Assembly: GCF_015690355.1 (NCBI RefSeq) | Contig: NZ_JADPRT010000003.1 | Coordinates: forward strand, 462,474-526,473 | Direction of reading: 5' to 3' | Length of the DNA stretch: 64,000 nt | Origin: Streptacidiphilus fuscans | GTDB lineage: Bacteria > Actinomycetota > Actinomycetes > Streptomycetales > Streptomycetaceae | Shown: in pieces, positions 7,600 to 15,808 of the stretch | Layout of the letters: every line of letters starts with the position of its first letter | How positions within the stretch are numbered: the stretch's first letter is position 1 | Made by a program: the position numbers and the translations under genes | Notes under the pieces: model-generated | Databases searched by the model: none | The model's input: the letters and a program-made list of their open reading frames with translations, nothing else | Told to the model about the DNA's origin: nothing

Positions 7600-7973
7600 G
7601 CGCGCGGACACGCACTCGATACCGCCCGTTGCAGGAAGTCGGCCTGATCATCGGCGACGATGGTGTCGTGCTGCATGACTGGATCGCCGCTGTGAAGACC
7701 GAACTGGGCATCGACCTCGACGTCGATGTGACCGGACTGCTCGACATGACCAGGGACGTGGCCCATGGTGTGGCCCGCCCGGCCGCGCCGCTGACCGCGT
7801 TTCTGGTCGGCTATGCCGCGGCCTCCGCCGGAGGCGGCCCGGAGGCCGTGGCGGAGGCCAACCGCAAGGCCGTCGCGCTGGCCGTGCGCTGGGCCGCGGA
7901 GCAGAGTGGGGAGCATGGCAACGGACAGGACACGGGCGACGGCAAGGCGCGGAGCGATGAGCAGCGCGGCTGA
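7596..7973 (+). CDS. DUF6457-like small protein of the molybdenum cofactor cluster
   Basis: This small, acidic, helical protein has its conserved part starting near VLHDWIAAVKTELGIDLDVD and ending near RKAVALAVRWAAEQ. Proteins of this type commonly sit beside mobA-like genes in actinobacteria. GTG 7596 overlaps the mobA-like stop (GTGA), but the first 20 residues look poorly conserved, and a downstream GTG before LHDW (about 7668) could be the real start. The biochemical role is unknown; a chaperone or carrier role in cofactor assembly is a guess from context. Confidence 0.65.
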   Translation: MSARTRTRYRPLQEVGLIIGDDGVVLHDWIAAVKTELGIDLDVDVTGLLDMTRDVAHGVARPAAPLTAFLVGYAAASAGGGPEAVAEANRKAVALAVRWAAEQSGEHGNGQDTGDGKARSDEQRG

Positions 7974-9603
7974 CGCCGAGGCCGATCTGCTGGCCGCGTA
8001 CCCGTACCTGCTGCCACGCTCGCCCGAGCCGGAACAACAGCCGGAGCCGGAGCGCCCGTTCGACTACGAGGTCGCCGATCGCACGAGCGAGGAGCCCGCG
8101 CAGTCGGGTCGCGAGCCGAGGCGCGATGCGTCGCGGGCGACCGACTTCGACCAGGCCCTGGACGACGTGCTGAGCATCACCCACCCCTCCCGACCAAGAT
8201 CGCAAAATGTCACACGCGTGACAGTTGACGATCATGGAACGCCCAGCTCGGACCGCGTGCACGGTATGCGCGGGTCAGACGAAATGTACGCTTCCGTCCC
8301 GTCCCCCGTCGGAGCCGCCGCCGAGCTGAGCTGGCCGAAGGCGCGAGTCGTTGCCGTCAGGGCCGGACGTCGTCCGCTCGGTGTGGAGCGCTGCCCGCTG
8401 ACGGATGCCCTCGGCGCCGCGCTGGCCGAGCCGTTGGCGGCGACCACCCACGTGCCCGCGTTCGACACCTCCGCCATGGACGGCTGGGCCGTCGCCGGAC
8501 CGCCGCCGTGGCGGCTGCGCGAGCCGGCCGACGGCGAGGGGCTGGCCGGGCAGCCGGTCGCCGAGGCGTTGGACGACGGCGAGGCGTGTCGGATCGCGAC
8601 CGGAGCGCCCGTCCCGGCCGGGGCCACGGCCGTGTTGCGCCGCGAGGACGGCGCGGCGGAGCCCGCTGCCCCGCAGGCGGGAACAGGGGCGGGAACAAAG
8701 CCGGGAACGAAGGCGGGTGCGAAGCCGGTCACGACGACCACGCTTCGCCTGCGCCCCGGTGTGACCGCGCCGCCGCTCGGGCGGGACATCCGGCCGCGCG
8801 GGCAGGAGTGCCGCGCCGGTGAGGCGCTGCTGGCCGCAGGCACGCTCGTCACGCCCGCGGTCCTCGGCCTGGCCGCCGCGATCGGTCACGACGAACTGAC
8901 GGTCCATCGGCGTCCCACCGTCGAGCTTCTGGTGCTCGGCGACGAGCTGCTGACGGAGGGTCCGTCCCGCGACGGGCGGATCCGTGACGCGCTCGGCCCG
9001 ATGCTGCCGGGCTGGTTGGCCTCCTACGGAGCGCGGTTGACCGGTCTGCGCCGGGTTGGCGACGACCGTGACGCGCTGGTCGCTGCGCTGCGCTCCAGCC
9101 GCGCCGACGTCGTGGTCACCACGGGAGCGACGGCCGCCGGGCCGCGCGACTTCCTCCATCCCGCGCTCGTCGAGATCGGCGCGACGCTGCTGGTCGACGG
9201 TGTCCTGGTGCGCCCTGGCCACCCGATGCTGTTGGCCGAACTACCGACCGCTGAACTCCCTGAAACAGCCGGAGAGAAGAGGCGGTACCTGGTCGGCCTG
9301 CCCGGCAACCCGTTCGCCGCCGCCGTCGCTGCCGCGACGCTGGCCGAGCCGCTGCTGCGCGGGCTCGGCGGATGCCCGCAGGCGGAGCCCTACCGCGTCC
9401 GGGCCGCGGCCGCGCTGGCGGGACACCCCGGGCACACCCGACTGGTCCCGGTCACGCTGCCGGAACGCGGCGCCGTGCCGCTGCGGCACGACGGGCCCGC
9501 GATGCTGCGCGGGTTGGCGCTGGCCGAGGGCCTGGCCGTGGTCCCGCCGGGCGGGGTTGCGGAGGGGGAGCCGGTCGAGGTGCTGGACGTCCCGTGCGGC
9601 TGA
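7957..9603 (+). CDS. moeA: Molybdopterin molybdenumtransferase-like protein (MoeA) with N-terminal extension
   Basis: The core from residue about 124 is MoeA: HVPAFDTSAMDGWAV at about 165, the IATGAPVPAGA region, VLVLGDEL-type sequence (ELLVLGDELLTEG), a TTGATAAGPRDF motif corresponding to the TGG(V/T)S(V/M)GD loop, and LPGNPFAAAVAAATLAEP. It would insert molybdate into adenylated molybdopterin. The first 120 residues are a Pro/Glu-rich extension beyond the usual 400-430-aa length. Within it, DNA at 8200-8235 looks non-coding (AT-richer, palindrome TGTCACACGCGTGACA). Initiation at ATG 8266 or 8284 is therefore possible. The TTGATAAGP loop departs from the usual glycine pair, so activity on molybdate is not certain. 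Confidence 0.8.
   Translation: MSSAADAEADLLAAYPYLLPRSPEPEQQPEPERPFDYEVADRTSEEPAQSGREPRRDASRATDFDQALDDVLSITHPSRPRSQNVTRVTVDDHGTPSSDRVHGMRGSDEMYASVPSPVGAAAELSWPKARVVAVRAGRRPLGVERCPLTDALGAALAEPLAATTHVPAFDTSAMDGWAVAGPPPWRLREPADGEGLAGQPVAEALDDGEACRIATGAPVPAGATAVLRREDGAAEPAAPQAGTGAGTKPGTKAGAKPVTTTTLRLRPGVTAPPLGRDIRPRGQECRAGEALLAAGTLVTPAVLGLAAAIGHDELTVHRRPTVELLVLGDELLTEGPSRDGRIRDALGPMLPGWLASYGARLTGLRRVGDDRDALVAALRSSRADVVVTTGATAAGPRDFLHPALVEIGATLLVDGVLVRPGHPMLLAELPTAELPETAGEKRRYLVGLPGNPFAAAVAAATLAEPLLRGLGGCPQAEPYRVRAAAALAGHPGHTRLVPVTLPERGAVPLRHDGPAMLRGLALAEGLAVVPPGGVAEGEPVEVLDVPCG
8208..8223. promoter_or_regulatory. Palindrome in the 5' part of the moeA-like reading frame
   Basis: TGTCACACGCGTGACA has perfect 6-bp arms (TGTCAC/GTGACA) and is followed at 8225 by TTGACG. 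It lies 43 nt upstream of an in-frame ATG (8266), so it may be an internal operator/promoter rather than coding sequence. Confidence 0.4.
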
Positions 9604-10721
9604 GGCCCGCCTCCCGTACGACGCGACCCGACGGACCGACCCGATCCGTCGGACGAACGCGATCCGTCGGGCAGTTCCTCCGGGCCCCTCGCCGGGTCGG
9701 CGGCCCGGAGGAGTTGGCGGAGCTGCAGCAGATCATGCTGCCCGCCCGGTTGGTCGCCGAGCCGCCGCTGCGCGCGGTCCGGCGTCGGCTGGCGCTGGCC
9801 CTGTCGGTGCTGCTGGTGACCACCTTCATCGTCTGGCTCGGCCGGGCGGGCTACCACGACAGCGCCCACGCCCACCTCGACCTGCTCGGCTCCTTCTACT
9901 ACGCCACGGTCAGCCTCTCCACGACCGGCTACGGCGACATCACGCCGGTCAGCGACGCCGCGCGGCTGACCAACATCCTGCTGATCACGCCGCTGCGCGT
10001 GCTGTTCCTGATCATCCTGGTCGGCACCACGCTGGAGGTGCTGACCACCCGGACCCGCCAGATCTGGCGCATCAACCGCTGGAGGCAGGACTTGGACCGG
10101 CACACCGTCGTGGTCGGCTACGGCACCAAGGGCCGCCACGCCGTGGAGACGCTGCTGCTCAAGGGCACGCCCAAGACCGACATCGTGGTCGTCGACCCGC
10201 AGCGGCGCGTGATCGAGGCGGCCAACGCGGACGGCCTGGCCGGCGTCGTCGGCGACGCGACGCGGACCGACGTGCTGCTCCGCGCGCAGGTCGACCGGGC
10301 GGCGCAGGTGATCGTCGCGCCGCAGCGGGACGACACCGCGGTGCTGGTCACCCTGACGGTCCGCCAGCTCAACAAGGGCGCGGTGGTCGCCGCCGCGGTC
10401 CGCGAGGACGAGAACGCGCCGTTGCTGCGGGAGAGCGGAGCGACGGTGGTCGTCTCCGGCTCCAGTTCGGTCGGCCGCCTCCTCGGCGTCTCCACGCTGA
10501 GCCCGAACTCCGGCGCGGTGCTGGACGACCTGCTGAGCGTCGGGCACGGGCTGGACGTCATCGACCGCCCGGTGACCCGTGACGAGGTGGGCCGGGCCCC
10601 GCGCGACTGCGGCGACCTGGTCATCGCCGTGGTGCGCGGCAGACGTCGGCTCAGCTACTCCGATCCGGAGGCGGCGGCGCTGCAGCCGGAGGACCGCGTC
10701 ATCGCCGTCCATCGCAGGTAG
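9594..10721 (+). CDS. Potassium channel with TrkA-N (RCK) regulatory domain
   Basis: This protein of about 375 aa has a two-helix pore module: TM1 LALALSVLLVTTFIVWL, pore helix and filter STTGYGDITP at about residues 105-114, and TM2 NILLITPLRVLFLIILVGT. A Rossmann-type RCK domain follows, starting HTVVVGYGTKGRHAVETLL, with DPQ as the acidic end of beta-2. Such channels conduct K+ and are gated by a ligand binding the RCK ring. GTG 9594 is within the end of moeA (8-nt overlap), giving a short basic N-terminus. Downstream there is a 15-bp direct repeat (CGCAGGTAGGGCACA at 10714 and 10733). Confidence 0.85.
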   Translation: MRLRPASRTTRPDGPTRSVGRTRSVGQFLRAPRRVGGPEELAELQQIMLPARLVAEPPLRAVRRRLALALSVLLVTTFIVWLGRAGYHDSAHAHLDLLGSFYYATVSLSTTGYGDITPVSDAARLTNILLITPLRVLFLIILVGTTLEVLTTRTRQIWRINRWRQDLDRHTVVVGYGTKGRHAVETLLLKGTPKTDIVVVDPQRRVIEAANADGLAGVVGDATRTDVLLRAQVDRAAQVIVAPQRDDTAVLVTLTVRQLNKGAVVAAAVREDENAPLLRESGATVVVSGSSSVGRLLGVSTLSPNSGAVLDDLLSVGHGLDVIDRPVTRDEVGRAPRDCGDLVIAVVRGRRRLSYSDPEAAALQPEDRVIAVHRR

Positions 10722-10781
10722 GGCACAGTGCCGCAGGTAGGGCACACCAGATCGCGAGCTGGTGGCGGGGCCGCCGCGTGG

Positions 10782-12056
10782 CTACGGCGGTCCCGGGCCC
10801 AGCAGCCAGATCGCCCCGTAGACCGCCGAGACGGCGGTCAGCACGCCCAGCGTCGCCGCCGCGCGTGAGGTCCGGATCCGGGCCAGCCAGGCGGCGAGCG
10901 GGAGCAGCAGCGGGAAGCCCGGCAGCAGCAGCCGGGGCTTGGAGTTGAAGTAGGCCTGCGCGCCCAGCGCCAGCACGACGATCACCGCCGCGTAGACCAC
11001 GGTGGCCACCGGTTGCCGCTGCCGGACGCAGGCGATGAGCGCCCAGAGCACCAGGCCGACGAAGACCAGCAGCCCGACGCCCGCGGCCGGGCTGGTCGTC
11101 AGCTGGTGCCCGACGAACCGCCCGTAGGCGGCGCCGAAGTCGAAGCCGTTGCCCCAGCCGTTCTGGATCCGGAAGTAGGCCGGGATGCCGCCGACCCACC
11201 CCGCGTAGGCGAGTAGGCCCGCGGGCGCGAGCAGCATCCCCGCCACCGCCCGCAGCAGCGGGGCCTCGCGTCGCCACAGATCGAGCAGGGCTCCGGCCCA
11301 GACCGCCGCGATGATCGCCGCCGCGCTCGGCCGGGTCAGTCCGGCCAGCGCGGAGAGCAGTCCGGCGGTGATCCAGTTGCCGCGCAGCACGCACCAGAGC
11401 GACCAGGCGGCCAGCGCGGTGAACAGCGCCTCGGTGTAGGCCATCGACTCCAGCACACCGATCGGTAGCGCCGCCCAGAGCACCACCAGCACGAGCGCGA
11501 CCCGCCGCCCGGTCACCGGGCTTGCCGGCAACCCCCCGCCGAGCCCGGCGATCCGCTCGCCGACGGCGAAGATCCCGAGCGCGGCGACCAACGAGGCGAC
11601 CGCGCTGACGGCCAGTCCGGCGTCCGCGTAGGAGAGGCCGACGGCCTCGTGCAGCCCGCGCTCCAGCCAGGGCAGCAGCGGGAAGAAGGCCAGGTGGGAG
11701 CGGACGCCCGCGCCCCGCGTGTGCGCGGTCGCCTGGTATCCGGCCCAGTGGTAGCCGTGCGCGGCGATGTCGGTGTACCAGAGCGCGTCCCAGCGGGCCG
11801 AGAGCACCTGGTGCGGGCTGCGACCCTCCGCGCCCGCCCAGACGGCGAGCACGACCAGGCCCAGGACGCGGATGCCCGCGAACAGCGCGAGCGCCGGTGC
11901 GGCCCGGCGGAGCAGGCCGCGCGCGGCGGCGCGCTTCGGGCCGGTCACGGGTTCCGTGCCGGTGAGAGGTTCTGTGCGCATGGTGCCGGTGGTGCGAGTC
12001 AAGCGGTCCTGCTGTCGGTCGAACTCGGGCACCGACAGGTCAGACGGCGTGTCCAC
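10782..12056 (-). CDS. PIG-V-like membrane mannosyltransferase
   Basis: This 424-aa polytopic protein has about ten hydrophobic segments. The extracytoplasmic loop after TM1 carries RWDALWYTDIAAHGYHW, the D-x-x-x-x-x-x-I-A/GY motif of GPI mannosyltransferase 2 (PIG-V)-like GT-C enzymes. This is followed by LAFFPLLPW and SMAYTEALFTALAAWSLW, both conserved in the family. It is expected to use polyprenyl-phosphate sugar donors on the outer face of the membrane. GTG 12056 is supported by GAGGAG 7 nt upstream and overlaps the ArsR gene by 17 nt. A paralogue is at 57228-58454. The acceptor is unknown. Confidence 0.8.
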   Translation of the reverse strand: MDTPSDLSVPEFDRQQDRLTRTTGTMRTEPLTGTEPVTGPKRAAARGLLRRAAPALALFAGIRVLGLVVLAVWAGAEGRSPHQVLSARWDALWYTDIAAHGYHWAGYQATAHTRGAGVRSHLAFFPLLPWLERGLHEAVGLSYADAGLAVSAVASLVAALGIFAVGERIAGLGGGLPASPVTGRRVALVLVVLWAALPIGVLESMAYTEALFTALAAWSLWCVLRGNWITAGLLSALAGLTRPSAAAIIAAVWAGALLDLWRREAPLLRAVAGMLLAPAGLLAYAGWVGGIPAYFRIQNGWGNGFDFGAAYGRFVGHQLTTSPAAGVGLLVFVGLVLWALIACVRQRQPVATVVYAAVIVVLALGAQAYFNSKPRLLLPGFPLLLPLAAWLARIRTSRAAATLGVLTAVSAVYGAIWLLGPGPP

Positions 12057-12585
12057 GTGCCAGCTCCTCGGCGGCCTGACGGCCCACCGTCGCGCCGGGG
12101 GGACGCGCCCCGCTCCGTGCCAGCGCCTCGATCACGCGGGGCAGTGTCTGTGTCCCGAAGGCGAGCCCGAGGCCTGCGTCGGTTGCCCCGGCACTCCCCG
12201 TTCCGACGTCCCCGGTTCCGACCGCCCCCGTGCCCGCGTTCTCCGCCGCGAGCTGGCCGACGATCAGCCGGACCACCGCCGCGAGATACGGGTCGTCGAC
12301 CAGGTAGACCTGCCGTCTCCCCTCGCGGCGCGAGCGGACCAGCCCGGCCAGGCGCAGCTTCGCCAGATGCTGACTGACCGCAGGCAGCGTCCCGCCGACC
12401 TGCTCGGCCAGGCTGCTGACGTCGCATTCGCCCGCCGCGAGGATCCACACGATCTGCAGCCGGGTCGGCGACGCGAGCAACCCGAAGGCCGCCGCGGCCT
12501 GCTCCAGCACGCCCTGGTCGGGCCCCTCGTACCGGTCTGCCGCCGCGCTGCCTGCCACAGCCCCCGTGGCAGCGCTGTCATTCAT
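12040..12585 (-). CDS. ArsR-family winged-helix transcriptional regulator
   Basis: This 181-aa protein has an ArsR winged helix at residues about 28-100: AAFGLLASPTRLQIVWILAAGECDVSSLAEQ, then GTLPAVSQHLAKLRLAGLVR as the recognition helix, then the RREGRRQVYLVDDP wing. I see no metal-binding ELCVCDL motif; ECDVSSL sits at that place with a single Cys. The C-terminal 75 residues are low-complexity Gly/Ala/Thr. It is cotranscribed and overlapping with the PIG-V-like gene, so it may control it. The signal is unknown. Confidence 0.85.
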   Translation of the reverse strand: MNDSAATGAVAGSAAADRYEGPDQGVLEQAAAAFGLLASPTRLQIVWILAAGECDVSSLAEQVGGTLPAVSQHLAKLRLAGLVRSRREGRRQVYLVDDPYLAAVVRLIVGQLAAENAGTGAVGTGDVGTGSAGATDAGLGLAFGTQTLPRVIEALARSGARPPGATVGRQAAEELARGHAV

Positions 12586-12705
12586 CCGCCTGCTCCCTCG
12601 CCCTCCCGCTGTGTCCGGATCATCGCGCGCTCCGGCTCCGGTCGCTCCAACAGACTAGGCCCTCTCACCGCACGGGCCCGGTAGCCGCCCGCCTTCTGGG
12701 CATGA

Positions 12706-14328
12706 TCATGGCGCGGAGTTCGGCACGTTCGCGGCCGCCGCGTAGGCCTGGATCGGGCTCATCGGCACGCCGTTGAGCTCCACCGTCTGCTGCGTGCTCA
12801 CCGGTGCGCAGACGTTGCCGTCGTTGGCGGTCTGCGAGTGCGAGTCCTGGAGTGCGGTCTTGGTGTCGACCGGCGCGGGCTTGGCGGTGCCGCCGGGGTA
12901 GGTGTCGCCGCTGGTCCAGTCGGTGCCGACGATCAGCACCACGCCCTGCATCGAGGGGTCGGACGAGATGTGCGAGGCCGGGATTCCCAGCGACGCGGCG
13001 ACCGTCTCGGCCTCGGCCTTGTCGGTGCTGTAGTTGCCGTAGTGCAGCTCGGTGGTGCTGACGTTCTGGGGCGCGGTCACGGCGGTGGTGCCGGAGCCGT
13101 AGCCCTTGCCGGTCAGGTAGTTGGCCAGGTCACTGCCACGGCCGTTGACGCCGCTGCCGTTCTCCACCTGCACGTCGATCTGTGCCGCCGGGAAGGAAGC
13201 CGTCGTCGGCGACGCGCTGGCGGAGGGCGTCGGCGCGGCGGAGGCGGAGGTCGAGGACGCGTCGCTGCTGCCGGACTTGCCGCCGGAGAGCGACTGGTCG
13301 TTGACGATCGCGCCGAACAGCGACTGCGCGCCCGGCGCCGGGACCAACCGGTTCTGGTTGGAGGGGTCCGGCATGGTCTGCATCGTGGTGAAGGTGATGT
13401 GGCTGGTCGGCACCTTGGCCGCCTCGGCGGCCAGGTTAAGCAGCGAGCCGACGCTGCCGATGCCGTTGTCGACGGTCAGCGCCTTGGTCGCGGAGTCCGC
13501 CAGGCTGTAGAGCGCGGTCGGGCTGGTCAGCGTGCCGGCGCTCTTGACCTGGCGCATCAGCGCGCTGAGGTACATGTGCTGGGCGTAGGTGCGGCCCAGG
13601 TCGCTGCCGTCGCCGAAGCCGTGCCGGGAGCGGAGGAACTCCAGCGCCGAGACACCCTTGAGGGTGTGGGTGCCCTTGGCCAGCTTGAGGTGCGAGTAGG
13701 TGTCGTAGACGTTGTTGTCCACGCAGACGTTGACCCCGCCGACGGCGTCGGACATGTTCACCACGCCGCTGAAGTCGATCATCATGAAGTGCTGGAGCGG
13801 GATGTTCGTCAGGTCGTGGATCGTCTGCATCTGGCACTGCGGCCCGTAGGACAGGGCGCTGTTGATCATCCCGTAGTAACCCGTGGTGGTGTTCTTAGGG
13901 TCGTTGGGGTCCGTGCAGGCCGGGACGTTGACCATGGTGTCGCGCGGGATGCTCATCACCGTGGCGTTCGACCGGTCCGCCGATATGTGGACGACCATCT
14001 CCACGTCGGCGTTGCCGTAACCGCTGGAGCCGCAGTCGCCGCCGAGCTGGCAGTCCTGGGCGTTGTTGCGCGCGTCGGTGCCGATGACCAGGAAGTCGAT
14101 GGGCGTCCGGCCGTAGGGGTCGGCCTTCTCCGCGCCCATGGAGCCGCCGATGGAGACCGTGTGCAGGTTGCCGCTGAACTTGTTGTAGAGCCAGGTGCCC
14201 AGGCCCGCGACGATCAGCACGAGGACCGAGAGGACGATGCCGGCGATCTTGGCGATGCGGTACGCGCGGGACTTCGGCTTCCGCCGGTTACCCCGCGGTG
14301 CCTTGTGGCCGTCCACCTCGTCGGTCAT
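12706..14328 (-). CDS. LytR-CpsA-Psr (LCP) family cell-wall glycopolymer ligase
   Basis: This 540-aa membrane protein has a basic cytoplasmic tail, one TM helix (IVLSVLVLIVAGLGTWLYNKF, about 30-50), an LCP catalytic domain (IDFLVIGTDARNN, VMSIPRDTMVNVP, LKGVSALEFLRSRHGFGDGSDLGR) and a C-terminal LytR_C domain after a Ser/Thr/Ala-rich linker (QIDVQVENGSGVNGRGSDLA). The Arg and Asp residues that bind the polyprenyl pyrophosphate are present (D94-type GTDAR, RSRH, DLGR). It would attach teichoic-acid-like or other glycopolymers to peptidoglycan. The TDPNDPKNTT segment and several Cys suggest a disulfide-stabilised outer domain. It has its own upstream region with a palindrome. Confidence 0.9.
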   Translation of the reverse strand: MTDEVDGHKAPRGNRRKPKSRAYRIAKIAGIVLSVLVLIVAGLGTWLYNKFSGNLHTVSIGGSMGAEKADPYGRTPIDFLVIGTDARNNAQDCQLGGDCGSSGYGNADVEMVVHISADRSNATVMSIPRDTMVNVPACTDPNDPKNTTTGYYGMINSALSYGPQCQMQTIHDLTNIPLQHFMMIDFSGVVNMSDAVGGVNVCVDNNVYDTYSHLKLAKGTHTLKGVSALEFLRSRHGFGDGSDLGRTYAQHMYLSALMRQVKSAGTLTSPTALYSLADSATKALTVDNGIGSVGSLLNLAAEAAKVPTSHITFTTMQTMPDPSNQNRLVPAPGAQSLFGAIVNDQSLSGGKSGSSDASSTSASAAPTPSASASPTTASFPAAQIDVQVENGSGVNGRGSDLANYLTGKGYGSGTTAVTAPQNVSTTELHYGNYSTDKAEAETVAASLGIPASHISSDPSMQGVVLIVGTDWTSGDTYPGGTAKPAPVDTKTALQDSHSQTANDGNVCAPVSTQQTVELNGVPMSPIQAYAAAANVPNSAP

Positions 14329-14728
14329 GCTCGGTTTCCTCGGGTTTCACTCGCGTCAGGTGTCGGGTGACACCTTCGGGGACATCGGGCAGGTCCAGCG
14401 GGTTGCACGGTTGCGCAATTCAGCAAGCGTACGCCCGTTCCCTGTGTGCCTCCTGCCGACCCACGGTCGTCCTCACGCCGCGTAGTGTCAGCACCTCGGG
14501 CGAGGTTCCGTGCACCTTCCCCGGGGGCTCCCAGGAATCACCAAGCTCCAGCTCACACGGTTCTCACCTCCGCCGGGCGGGCTTCCGGAGCCGGGCTGTT
14601 TCGATCACGATGCGTAGTCGTATGAGCCGTCGCCGTTGGGCCGGACGTGCCGCTCAGCCGTTGCCTGGGAGTGCAGACCGACGAGTACTGAGCAGTGCTG
14701 ACGCGTACCGAGGAGTAGCGTCCTCACC
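14329..14728. promoter_or_regulatory. Divergent intergenic region with palindrome AGGTGTCGGGTGACACCT
   Basis: This 400-nt region lies between the LCP gene (minus) and the quinone oxidoreductase (plus). I see no convincing gene. A perfect 7-bp inverted repeat AGGTGTC-GGGT-GACACCT lies at 14358-14375, about 30 nt upstream of the LCP start, and is a likely operator or leader hairpin. The remainder is GC-rich without other clear signals. Confidence 0.45.
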
Positions 14729-15697
14729 ATGCGAGCGATCACGATTGAGACCCCCGGCGGGCCCGACGCACTGGTGCTGAACGAGGTGCCCGATCCGGTC
14801 CCCGGTCCCGGCGAGGTGCTGGTCGACGTCGCGGCCACCGCCGTCAACCGCGCGGATGTGCTGCAGCGTCAGGGCTTCTACAACCCCCCTCCGGGTACGT
14901 CCCCCTATCCCGGCCTTGAGTGCTCGGGCGTCGTCGCCGCGCTCGGCGAGGGCGTCACCGGCTGGGCCGTCGGCGACGAGGTCTGCGCCCTGCTGGCGGG
15001 CGGCGGCTACGCGGAGAAGGTCGCCGTCCCGGCGGGGCAGCTGCTGCCGGTCCCCAAGGGCGTCGACCTGGTGACGGCGGCCTGCCTGCCCGAGGTGGTC
15101 TGCACGGTCTGGTCCAACGTCTTCCAGATCTGCCACCTGCGGCCCGGCGAGACGCTGCTGGTGCACGGCGGTTCGTCGGGCATCGGCACGATGGCGATCC
15201 AGCTGGGCCGGGCGATCGGCGCGAAGGTCGCGGTGACGGCCGGTTCGGCGGAGAAGCTCGCGGCCTGTCGTGAGCTGGGCGCGGAGGTGCTGATCAACTA
15301 CCGCGAGCAGGACTTCGTCGCGGAGCTGGCGAAGCTCGGCGGCGCGGACGTGATCCTGGACGTGGTCGGCGCGAAGTACCTGGACCGCAACGTCGACGCG
15401 CTGGCCCTGAACGGACGCCTGGTCATCATCGGCATGCAGGGCGGCGTCCAGGCCGAGCTGAACATCGCCAAGCTGATGTCCAAGCGCGCCGCGATCGCCG
15501 CGACCTCGCTGCGTGCCCGCCCGCTGGACGAGAAGGCGGCCGTGGTGGCGTCGGTGCGCGAGCACGTCTGGCCGTTGATCGAGTCCGGCGTGGTCAAGCC
15601 GGTCGTCGACCGGACCCTGCCGCTGGCCGACGCGGCGGAGGCCCACCGGCTGATGGAGTCCTCCACCCACGTCGGCAAGATCCTGCTCCGTGCCTGA
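14729..15697 (+). CDS. NAD(P)H:quinone oxidoreductase (zinc-independent MDR family)
   Basis: This 322-aa protein is a medium-chain dehydrogenase/reductase of the quinone oxidoreductase/PIG3 type. It shows ATAVNRADVLQRQGFYNPPPG near residue 32, PGLECSGVV, and the Rossmann nucleotide site HGGSSGIGTMAIQLGRAIGAKV at about 145. Zinc-binding Cys/His residues of alcohol dehydrogenases are absent. It probably reduces quinones by one electron using NADPH. ATG 14729 is used; no strong ribosome site precedes it. The downstream 100 nt hold a GC-rich tandem repeat. Confidence 0.9.
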   Translation: MRAITIETPGGPDALVLNEVPDPVPGPGEVLVDVAATAVNRADVLQRQGFYNPPPGTSPYPGLECSGVVAALGEGVTGWAVGDEVCALLAGGGYAEKVAVPAGQLLPVPKGVDLVTAACLPEVVCTVWSNVFQICHLRPGETLLVHGGSSGIGTMAIQLGRAIGAKVAVTAGSAEKLAACRELGAEVLINYREQDFVAELAKLGGADVILDVVGAKYLDRNVDALALNGRLVIIGMQGGVQAELNIAKLMSKRAAIAATSLRARPLDEKAAVVASVREHVWPLIESGVVKPVVDRTLPLADAAEAHRLMESSTHVGKILLRA

Positions 15698-15734
15698 CCG
15701 CTCCTGACGCGGGGCCGCTGACCTCAGCGGTCCC

Positions 15735-15802
15735 GCACCCGGGCCGCACCCAGGCGCACCCGGGCCGCACCCGGGCCGCACCCGGACTCACCCGGGCCGC
15801 AC
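15735..15802. repeat. Short GC-rich tandem repeat (GCACCCGGGCC-like units)
   Basis: Five to six imperfect 11-12-bp units of GCACCCGGGCC lie between the convergent quinone oxidoreductase and regulator genes. They may act as a barrier to transcription from both sides. Units vary slightly, and the region could be hypervariable. Confidence 0.6.
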
Positions 15803-15808
15803 GGTGGC

